From: Leeuwenhoekiella sp.
GTDB lineage: Bacteria; Bacteroidota; Bacteroidia; Flavobacteriales; Flavobacteriaceae
NCBI GenBank assembly: GCA_011050015.1
Contig: DRGP01000092.1
Location: 1-33,318, forward strand
Length of the DNA stretch: 33,318 bases
Direction of reading: 5' to 3'
Numbering within the stretch: the stretch's first letter is position 1; each line of letters opens with the position of its first letter. A program made the translations under genes and the position numbers. Under the pieces are notes generated by a model. It ran no database searches and was not told where the DNA came from. It saw nothing but the letters and a program-made list of their open reading frames with translations. Of the stretch, positions 1 to 7,487 are shown piece by piece.

Positions 1-600
1 ATAAAAATGAAGATAGGTGCCATAGATTTTGAGGCTGAAATAGAGCTTCTCAAAGGCATACGCAAACAATTTTCGCCCGGCGAAATTACGCTGCGTGTCG
101 ATGCCAATGGGGCTTTTCATCCTAAAAATGCGCTAAAAAAACTAGAGCGTCTTTCCGAGTTAAAAATGCATTCCATAGAGCAGCCCATAAAGCAGAATCA
201 AATAGACGAAATGGCCTTGCTGTGCAAAAGTACACCCTTACCCATAGCACTCGATGAAGAACTCATAGGCGTCACTAATTGGGAAGCAAAAAAACGGCTG
301 TTAACACATATAAATCCGCAATTTATCATCTTAAAACCAAGTTTGATCGGTGGATTTCGAGGTAGCGAAGAATGGATTTCCATTGCTGAGGAATTAAAAA
401 TAGGTTGGTGGATCACCTCTGCGCTGGAAAGCAACATAGGGCTCAATGCGATTGCCCAGTTTACCCATAGCAAAGATACCCGCATACCACAAGGTTTGGG
501 TACGGGAAGTTTGTTTACAAATAACGTATCTTCGCCCCTTACGATCACTAAAGGACAGCTCTTTTACGATGCTAGAGCGTCTTGGTCATTTCAATTTTAA
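1..600 (+). CDS. menC: o-succinylbenzoate synthase (MenC), C-terminal part, truncated by window start
   Basis: Frame is open to base 1 (ata aaa before the ATG at 7). Enolase-superfamily motifs RVDANGAF, SIEQPI, ALDEELIG, IILKPSLIGG. Sits upstream of a menE-like gene. Confidence 0.85.
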   Translation: MKMKIGAIDFEAEIELLKGIRKQFSPGEITLRVDANGAFHPKNALKKLERLSELKMHSIEQPIKQNQIDEMALLCKSTPLPIALDEELIGVTNWEAKKRLLTHINPQFIILKPSLIGGFRGSEEWISIAEELKIGWWITSALESNIGLNAIAQFTHSKDTRIPQGLGTGSLFTNNVSSPLTITKGQLFYDARASWSFQF

Positions 601-603
601 TGT

Positions 604-1587
604 ATGTTTATAGCACAGGCCTTTAAGGCTCAAAACGAATTCTGGAGGTATTTAGTAGGTTCTCTCGTAATTGCTGTTGTGGCCATTGCGGCACAATTAT
701 TATTTATGGGTGCCGTATTTTTAAAAGTAGGTTTTGGCGCTGATGGGCAATGGGATGCACAGAATTTTAAAAAATTGGCATCGTTTACAGAGAAGGATTA
801 CATGACCGTTTTTGATTCCAATATAACACTAGTATTGATCTTACTTACATTTGTGCTCGGTTTTATTGCTTTTTTATTTGTAATCAAAAATTTTCATGGT
901 CAGAAGTTGATGGATGTGACCACCACCAGAAAGAAGTTTGACTGGGGGCGGGCGTTTTTCTCTTTTGGGATGATCGCTGTTTTTACCATTGTCACCACCG
1001 CGATAGATTATTATTACAACGGTGAAGATTATATACTTAATTTTCAACCACTTCCCTTTTTCATTTTATGTATAATTGCCGTGGTTATGCTTCCTATACA
1101 AACAAGCCTGGAAGAGTATATTTTTAGAGGCTATTTAATGCAGGGTTTTGGTATTTTGGCTGGTAATAAATGGTTTCCGCTGCTTATGACTTCTGTTATT
1201 TTTGGAGGGATGCACTTTTTTAATCCAGAAGTGATCAAACTGGGTCCCATTATTATGGTTTATTACATAGGCACCGGTTTCTTGTTCGGCATCATGACTT
1301 TAATGGACGAGGGCATGGAGCTTTCCCTGGGTTTTCATGCAGCAAATAACATGATAGCGGCCTTACTAGTAACGACAGATTGGAGTGCTTTTCAGACCGA
1401 ATCCATTCTCAAGGATATTTCAGAGCCTTCTGCCGGCTTTGATATTATACTACCTGTTCTCATTGTTTATCCCATTTTCATAGCTATATTAGCCTATCGT
1501 TATAAATGGACGGGCTGGAAAGACAAGCTTTTTGGCAAGGTTGAACCACCAGAGGCGGAAACCCAAGAAAAGTTGACAGCAGATTAA
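604..1587 (+). CDS. CPBP family intramembrane glutamic endopeptidase (CAAX protease-like)
   Basis: Multi-TM 327 aa protein with EEYIFRGYLMQ, FGGMHFFNP and FHAANN motifs typical of CPBP/Abi proteases. Starts 3 nt after the menC stop. Confidence 0.85.
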   Translation: MFIAQAFKAQNEFWRYLVGSLVIAVVAIAAQLLFMGAVFLKVGFGADGQWDAQNFKKLASFTEKDYMTVFDSNITLVLILLTFVLGFIAFLFVIKNFHGQKLMDVTTTRKKFDWGRAFFSFGMIAVFTIVTTAIDYYYNGEDYILNFQPLPFFILCIIAVVMLPIQTSLEEYIFRGYLMQGFGILAGNKWFPLLMTSVIFGGMHFFNPEVIKLGPIIMVYYIGTGFLFGIMTLMDEGMELSLGFHAANNMIAALLVTTDWSAFQTESILKDISEPSAGFDIILPVLIVYPIFIAILAYRYKWTGWKDKLFGKVEPPEAETQEKLTAD

Positions 1588-1600
1588 TCCTAGATGAACA

Positions 1601-2677
1601 ATGGCAACATCCCGGTTACATCCTGATTTTCACCTTAACGGTCGTCATTTGAAAACCACCGAATTACGGGAAGTAGCAGCATCTTTTATAAAGACTGGAG
1701 AACCGCATGAGGAGGAAGTGGGTCATTTTATACTGTCCTGGCTGGATGATAAAAAATATGTCCTGGTAAACACCTCGGGATCTACCGGTGATCCCAAAAC
1801 CATTAGGCTGCGTAAAAAGCTTATGATAAATAGTGCAAAAGCAACCGCAAAACGCTTTAAACTCCCTGAAAAAACGACTTCGTTACTTTGTCTTCCTTCA
1901 CGCTTTATAGGAGGAAAAATGATGCTCGTACGCGCCATGGTACTCGGTTGGAAAATTGACCTTGTACCGCCAAAATCGAACCCGCTTGATACCGTTTTTA
2001 AACGTTACGATTTTTGTGCGATGATTCCTTTTCAGCTAGATAACAGCATAAGCAGGCTGCACCTTATTTCTAAACTTATTGTGGGCGGTGGCTCATTTTC
2101 AGAATCGCTTAAAAACAAAGTGCAGGACATAGATACCAAAATTTATGAGACCTATGGTATGACCGAAACCATTTCCCATATTGCCATACGCCGCGTAAAT
2201 CTCAAAAAGGATATTGATGGCCCCAGGCCATTTAAGGCCCTAAAAAATGTAAGCGTGAGTCAGGATGAACGAGGTTGTCTGGTCATTAAAGCGCCAAAAG
2301 TGAGCACAGATCCCGTGATTACCAATGATATGGTAGAACTACTTTCCTATAAAAGATTTTTACTGTTGGGCCGCATTGATAATGTGGTAAACAGTGGTGG
2401 TATCAAACTTTTTCCCGAACATATTGAAGCCAAATTATCCCCACAGATAGACGTGCCGTTTTTTCTGGCCGGTGAGCCGGATAATGCCCTTGGCGAAAAG
2501 CTGATACTAATTGTAGAAAGCGATTCTATAGATTGGGTAGATCTGGATTTTTCTATTCTTGATAAATATGAAATACCCAAAGCCGTTTATTTCATACCCA
2601 ATTTTGAGCGTACCGAAAATGGAAAGTTACGCCGTGGTGCTACTTTACAAAAGCTGGGGGTGCAAATATCTTCTTAG
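1601..2677 (+). CDS. menE: o-succinylbenzoate-CoA ligase-like AMP-binding protein (short Bacteroidetes MenE)
   Basis: NTSGSTGDPKTIRL P-loop, YETYGMTET, LLGRIDNVVNSGGIKLFPEHIE, KLRR. Clustered with menC. Confidence 0.85.
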   Translation: MATSRLHPDFHLNGRHLKTTELREVAASFIKTGEPHEEEVGHFILSWLDDKKYVLVNTSGSTGDPKTIRLRKKLMINSAKATAKRFKLPEKTTSLLCLPSRFIGGKMMLVRAMVLGWKIDLVPPKSNPLDTVFKRYDFCAMIPFQLDNSISRLHLISKLIVGGGSFSESLKNKVQDIDTKIYETYGMTETISHIAIRRVNLKKDIDGPRPFKALKNVSVSQDERGCLVIKAPKVSTDPVITNDMVELLSYKRFLLLGRIDNVVNSGGIKLFPEHIEAKLSPQIDVPFFLAGEPDNALGEKLILIVESDSIDWVDLDFSILDKYEIPKAVYFIPNFERTENGKLRRGATLQKLGVQISS

Positions 2678-2787
2678 ACTATGTATAGTGGACGTAAACA
2701 AAATAAAATACTTGGGTGCTGATCCCCTCAGAATAATCGGTATAAAATTTGTAACAATTTATCAGAATATTGCAACTTGTTAATCCT

Positions 2788-2795
2788 TAACTTTG
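2788..2795 (+). promoter_or_regulatory. putative Bacteroidetes -7 element TAACTTTG
   Basis: TAACTTTG matches TAnnTTTG, 17 nt upstream of the ATG at 2813. A TTG at 2770-2772 lies 15 nt upstream, shorter than the usual spacing. Confidence 0.35.
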
Positions 2796-2812
2796 CAACA
2801 AACCAACACATT

Positions 2813-3292
2813 ATGAAAAGTTTTTTAATAATAATACTGTTCAGCGTGCTGGGCATGAGTGAATTGCACGCACAGTATGGTAGCAGGTATGGCCGTGGTT
2901 ACGGTAACGGCAATGGTTATGGCAACGGCTATGGCCGCCAGCGATCATCTATACCCAGTGCCGGTCCCACCCATGCAGAGCCCGAAGAGGTAAAACCTTC
3001 TGATATCGTTGAAGAACGTTTGCCAGATTATAAAGCGGAATTTAACCTGGACGCTTTTAAAATAGAAGTATTACGCAATATCCTGGAAGAATATTATACC
3101 GAGTTAATTGCCCTGCAAAAAGATAAAACCCTTGATTCCGAAAGTATGCGTAAAAGCTATGAGAAGGCACAAAAAGACCTAAAATCAAAGCTCACCGGCA
3201 TACTTAGCAAAGAAGAAGTGGAGCAACTGGTCGCGATGGATTTTAGTCCAAAAGCGGTCAAACAACGTAAAAAAGCCAGGGAAAATAACTAG
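2813..3292 (+). CDS. secreted Gly/Tyr/Asn-rich N-terminal, charged helical C-terminal protein of unknown function
   Basis: In-frame ATG at 2813 gives a signal peptide (MKSFLIIILFSVLGMSELHAQ) followed by YGSRYGRGYGNGNGYGNGYGR. The track start at 2777 lacks a signal peptide. Confidence 0.7.
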   Translation: MKSFLIIILFSVLGMSELHAQYGSRYGRGYGNGNGYGNGYGRQRSSIPSAGPTHAEPEEVKPSDIVEERLPDYKAEFNLDAFKIEVLRNILEEYYTELIALQKDKTLDSESMRKSYEKAQKDLKSKLTGILSKEEVEQLVAMDFSPKAVKQRKKARENN

Positions 3293-3295
3293 CAC

Positions 3296-3877
3296 TTATT
3301 TTCTGGAGCTACTCTTCATACGTTTGGGGCCGTACCACAGCCAGAAACCGGTCAGCGAGAATAGCAGGAGTGCCACTCCCATAATACTGGTATAACTTAC
3401 TTTTATAATTCCGCTTGGCGTATTAAAATAATCGTCAAGAATAGAACCGTCGTGCACCTGTTCTATAAAGTCAGAAAGGCGCAAGCCTATCTGTAGGACC
3501 TCACCGGTTGCACCATCCAGTTGAATACTGTTGAGATGATTTTTAAAAATGAATTTCACGATCCCTTTTTCTTTGCGCACATCGATGCGATCTAACTTTA
3601 TTGAAAGCGCATTTCCCACAGAATCATGAAGCACTTTAAAGGCTTTCTGTTCTAATTCGGGCAACGGTAGCCATTCTGCTAGGTTTGTAGATATACCTGT
3701 TGTGGTAGCCGGCAACAAGATGCCGGCACTGTGTTTTTTCCACCCTAGCAAAATTCCGGATACTGAAATAAAAATAAAGAAGACAAACAGAAAAATACCC
3801 ATAAACCGATGAATTTTACGGGTGTTGCGCAGTAATTTTGCTTGTCTCTTACGGGTTTTTTGTTCGGTCATGGGCAA
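3296..3877 (-). CDS. PepSY-associated TM domain protein
   Basis: RKIHRFMGIFLFVFFIFISVSGILLGWKK N-terminal helix and LLLFSLTGFWLWYGPKR C-terminal helix, typical of PepSY_TM proteins. Confidence 0.75.
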   Translation of the reverse strand: MPMTEQKTRKRQAKLLRNTRKIHRFMGIFLFVFFIFISVSGILLGWKKHSAGILLPATTTGISTNLAEWLPLPELEQKAFKVLHDSVGNALSIKLDRIDVRKEKGIVKFIFKNHLNSIQLDGATGEVLQIGLRLSDFIEQVHDGSILDDYFNTPSGIIKVSYTSIMGVALLLFSLTGFWLWYGPKRMKSSSRK

Positions 3878-3900
3878 AAGATATCAAACTGGAAAAATAG

Positions 3901-4011
3901 ATGAAATACTTGATAAACAGGTACTACTATCGCCATTTCCAAGGGCTAAAAAATAAAGGGCTCATTTTTTTCCTGATGGCGGTATTATTCGGGCAATATA
4001 CGTTACTTTAA
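3901..4011 (+). CDS. putative 36-aa single-TM small protein (not in ORF track)
   Basis: ATG at 3901 directly after an in-frame TAG. Reads MKYLINRYYYRHFQGLKNKGLIFFLMAVLFGQYTLL*. Basic/aromatic N-terminus followed by a hydrophobic helix. Confidence 0.35.
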   Translation: MKYLINRYYYRHFQGLKNKGLIFFLMAVLFGQYTLL

Positions 4012-4086
4012 CAAAAGCATTTTCAGTAAGGAATTGACCAATTTCAACCTCTTTTTGGTAATTTTAACCCGTTTTAATTCAGTTTT

Positions 4087-5400
4087 ATGTTTCGCCGTAT
4101 TACCTTTCTCCTCCTTTTCTTAACCTACCATTCATATTCCCAGATACTTCCCGAGCGTGAACGCGCAGCACTTATAGATCAGGTGCTCAAAGAGCGTTTT
4201 GAAACGGTACTGCCTAACATGATGTACCGCACGGGCATAGATATGTGGGTACTTATTTCGCGTGAGTATAATGAAGATCCCGTAATGCGTACCATGTTGC
4301 CGGCCGAATGGCTCAATGCAAGGCGTCGCACGATCTTAGTTTTTTATTGGGACGAAGCCAAAAATAAGCTGGAAAAGATGGCCATCGCGCGTTATGACAT
4401 AGGTGATAATATTACTTCGGTATGGGATAAGGAAAAACAACCCGACCAGTGGAAGGCGCTGGCTGAAGTAATACAAAAATATGATCCAAAGAAAATAGGT
4501 GTCAATTATTCTGATGATTTTGGATTGGCAGACGGTATCGTAAAAACAGATTATGAAGCGTTTATGAACGCTATTCCACAAAAATACCAAGACCGTGTTG
4601 TTTCCGCCGAAAAACTGGCCATCGGTTGGGTCGAAACCCGAACCCCACTAGAAATGCGCCTTTATGAGGAACTGGTAGATATTACGCATGGCATTATTAA
4701 AAAAGCATTCAGCAGCGCCGTCATTAAAGTTGGTGAGACCACTACCGATGACGTGGTTTGGTATTTGCGCCAGCAGGTTACAGACATGGGATTGGAAACC
4801 TGGTTTCATCCCACGGTAGATATTCAAAGAACAGATGAAGAACTGGAGAGTCATATAACCTCATTTTCCAGTGGATATGGAGATAAAGTGATTCAGCCGG
4901 GAGATTTGTTGCACTGTGATTTTGGAATCAGTTATTTGCGCCTCAATACTGATTGCCAGCAGCACGCCTATGTTTTAAAGGAAAATGAAACCGAGGCGCC
5001 CCAGTTTTTACAGGACGCTTTCGCAAAAGGCAACCAATTGCAGGATATCTTGACGTCTAATTTTGAAACCGGAAAAACGGGCAACGAGATTTTATCAGCT
5101 TCGCTGGAAGAAGCAAAGACCGAAGATTTACAGCCTTCCATTTATACGCATCCACTGGGCTTATTCGGGCATTCTGCCGGACCTACCATTGGCATGTGGG
5201 ACAGTCAGGATGGAGTTCCCGGCACCGGCGATTATCCGCTTTACGAGAATACCGTTTATGCGATCGAACTCAACACTACCGTAAACATTCCACAATGGAA
5301 CAAAGACATTCGTATTATGCTTGAGGAAGATGGTTTCTGGGGCAAAAATGGGTTTAGTTATGTAGGTGGAAGAGCGCAGGAATTGTTGTTGGTTGATTGA
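4087..5400 (+). CDS. secreted M24 family metallopeptidase (Xaa-Pro aminopeptidase-like)
   Basis: Signal peptide MFRRITFLLLFLTYHSYSQ. M24 pita-bread features such as LLHCDFGISYLRLNTDCQQHAYVL, HPLGLFGHSAGPTIGMWD, VYAIELNTTV, MLEEDG. Confidence 0.85.
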   Translation: MFRRITFLLLFLTYHSYSQILPERERAALIDQVLKERFETVLPNMMYRTGIDMWVLISREYNEDPVMRTMLPAEWLNARRRTILVFYWDEAKNKLEKMAIARYDIGDNITSVWDKEKQPDQWKALAEVIQKYDPKKIGVNYSDDFGLADGIVKTDYEAFMNAIPQKYQDRVVSAEKLAIGWVETRTPLEMRLYEELVDITHGIIKKAFSSAVIKVGETTTDDVVWYLRQQVTDMGLETWFHPTVDIQRTDEELESHITSFSSGYGDKVIQPGDLLHCDFGISYLRLNTDCQQHAYVLKENETEAPQFLQDAFAKGNQLQDILTSNFETGKTGNEILSASLEEAKTEDLQPSIYTHPLGLFGHSAGPTIGMWDSQDGVPGTGDYPLYENTVYAIELNTTVNIPQWNKDIRIMLEEDGFWGKNGFSYVGGRAQELLLVD

Positions 5401-5602
5401 GGTTGATACATTTGAGTAAAGAGACTTTGTCTTTTCAATTTCTTCGTATCCTGTGTCCCCGTTCTCTTTTCTCTCAATATTATTTGGTTACGGTAAACTC
5501 TGTAGACTTAAGTTTTGTCTTTAAACGGGCATCTTGAAATCCGGTATAAAAAGCTACAAAAACCACTTTTTAGATCAAATAATGGCTTTTATTACCTCAA
5601 AA

Positions 5603-5824
5603 TCACTCCCCAAAAATAGATTTCATGATCCGTGAAATCCCCTTAAAACCAAAGTAAATTGCCGCGATAAAACAAATAATCCCCACGATAAGCACGGGAA
5701 TATAAAAGGGATGATCCTGATTACTGAATGCCTGATAAATAAGTCCCGGCCCCAATAAAATGAAAATGAGTGATATGGCGAGTGTTTGTACGCCTTTCAT
5801 TAATTTTTCCTTATCAGTTCCCAT
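5603..5824 (-). CDS. DUF6095-like small two-TM membrane protein
   Basis: 73 aa with two hydrophobic helices. Start overlaps the murQ 3' end by 11 nt. Family assignment from recall of the murQ-adjacent DUF6095 protein of flavobacteria. Confidence 0.65.
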   Translation of the reverse strand: MGTDKEKLMKGVQTLAISLIFILLGPGLIYQAFSNQDHPFYIPVLIVGIICFIAAIYFGFKGISRIMKSIFGE

Positions 5825-6632
5825 TATTTGCGGCTTTTATGGCGCTTCTTACGTTTTTGTGCTTTTCCAAGAGGATTTTGGCCTCATTTTGGGGGATATT
5901 GAGTTCCTGCATGAGCATGCGCTCGCCACGATCTACCAGTTTGGTATTGCTGAGCTGCATATCTACCATTTTATTACCCTGTACCCGTCCCAACTGAATC
6001 ATGGCGGCCGTAGAGATCATATTAAGAACCAGTTTTTGTGCTGTTCCCGCTTTCATGCGTGAGCTGCCCGTCACAAATTCTGGCCCCACAATGACCTCAA
6101 CGGGATATTGCGCTGTTTGGGAAACCGGGCTGCCGGCATTGCACACAATGCAACCGTTTGGGATTTGTCTTTCATTACAGGCTTCCAGGGCGCCCACGAC
6201 GTAAGGAGTGGTTCCCGAAGCGGCAATTCCTATAACAAAATCTTTCGTATTTATATCGTGTTCCTGCAGATCTTTCCAGGCCTGGGTTTTACTGTCTTCA
6301 GCAAACTCTACTGCTTTGCGTATGGCGTGGTCTCCTCCAGCTATGAGACCCACAAACCAATCGTGGGGAACGCCAAAAGTAGGTGGACATTCAGAAGCAT
6401 CGAGAATGCCCAGGCGACCACTGGTACCCGCACCCAGATAAAAGAGGCGCCCTCCAGTTTTCATCTGTTCTACCACCTTTTTTACCAGTTTTTCTACCTG
6501 CGGAAGTGCTTTTTGCACTGCCTGGGGCACGGTCTGATCTTCTCTGTTTATCTTTTGCAGGAGTTCGTTGACTTCCATCTGTTCCAGATGATCATGATTA
6601 GAATCCTGCTCGGTTGTTTTTATAAATTCCAT
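5814..6632 (-). CDS. murQ: N-acetylmuramic acid 6-phosphate etherase
   Basis: LGAGTSGRLGILDASECPPTFG, GIAASGTTPYVVGAL, GPEFVTGSSRMKAGTAQKLVLNMIST are MurQ SIS-domain signatures. Likely ATG at 6632 (track start 6680). Confidence 0.95.
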   Translation of the reverse strand: MEFIKTTEQDSNHDHLEQMEVNELLQKINREDQTVPQAVQKALPQVEKLVKKVVEQMKTGGRLFYLGAGTSGRLGILDASECPPTFGVPHDWFVGLIAGGDHAIRKAVEFAEDSKTQAWKDLQEHDINTKDFVIGIAASGTTPYVVGALEACNERQIPNGCIVCNAGSPVSQTAQYPVEVIVGPEFVTGSSRMKAGTAQKLVLNMISTAAMIQLGRVQGNKMVDMQLSNTKLVDRGERMLMQELNIPQNEAKILLEKHKNVRSAIKAANNGN

Positions 6633-6680
6633 AGTACAAAAATAATGATATTTTAAAGGTAAGACTTCGTCAAGTGCCAA

Positions 6681-7487
6681 TTATTCTGTTATAATGTTGG
6701 CACTGTACTGCTGGGCGATGGCAAAATATCCCAAGGGGTAATTTTCCGGATTTGTGGTGTTTATAATATTGCCTTTTACTTCTGCCGGTGGCGCTTCAAA
6801 AGGACCGGCGGTATCCTGACCGGTCTGCGAGATCACAATGCTCATATAATCATAAAAAGCTTTGTCTACGCCCAGAATATCTATAGTAAGTGCTGAGCCA
6901 GGATCCAGATTATCATAGAAATAGGAAAAATTAATGGGGTTTCCTTGGTAAAAACTATCCTCGCTGAGCAAATAGAACCCAAAATCCATATCAAATAGAT
7001 AGTAATCGCGTGAAGGTGCAGGGTCTGTATAATCGACTATGATTTCGGTCTCATCACCAGAAAAAAGAGTGCCATCCCCTTGAGAAAGGTTATCGATGGC
7101 TACAGTCGTGACCATTTTTGTTGTAGAGGCGTAATGCGCGTCTTTATAGGTGATATCCAGTTGGATAGTTTCGTTAGAGATTACTTTTCGGGGTAATTCG
7201 CCTAGATAAATACCATCACCGGCATCTTCAAGCCTATAGGTTTCCTCATCGCCGGTAAGGCTTACACCTGCCCCAGAAACACGGGGCACACCTTCTGCAT
7301 CAAAAGGCGCTGTTGTGCTAAGGCGAACGATAACCGGGAAATAATCTTCCTCGGCAGGCACCCTGATGAGCGCATCTATAACCAAGCGGGGTTCGGCTTG
7401 CGGTAGGTCAACATCAATCACATCTTCGCAGGATGACAGCGAGCATCCTACAACAAATAAACCTATTATATAACTAAGTTTTTGCAT
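6681..7487 (-). CDS. DUF4249 domain-containing lipoprotein
   Basis: N-terminal LSSCEDVIDVDLPQAEPRLVIDALI is characteristic of DUF4249. Overlaps the upstream TonB receptor stop by 1 nt. Confidence 0.85.
   Translation of the reverse strand: MQKLSYIIGLFVVGCSLSSCEDVIDVDLPQAEPRLVIDALIRVPAEEDYFPVIVRLSTTAPFDAEGVPRVSGAGVSLTGDEETYRLEDAGDGIYLGELPRKVISNETIQLDITYKDAHYASTTKMVTTVAIDNLSQGDGTLFSGDETEIIVDYTDPAPSRDYYLFDMDFGFYLLSEDSFYQGNPINFSYFYDNLDPGSALTIDILGVDKAFYDYMSIVISQTGQDTAGPFEAPPAEVKGNIINTTNPENYPLGYFAIAQQYSANIITE

Noticed and set aside
198-548. 116-aa minus strand ORF
   Set aside because: Antisense to menC coding sequence.
5418-5435. AAAGAGAC-TTT-GTCTTTT mini-hairpin after the M24 gene
   Set aside because: Three-nt loop, AT-rich stem with a G-T pair. 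Not distinguishable from chance.
6108-6656. 182-aa + strand ORF and smaller overlapping ORFs
   Set aside because: Antisense to murQ. Shadow ORFs.
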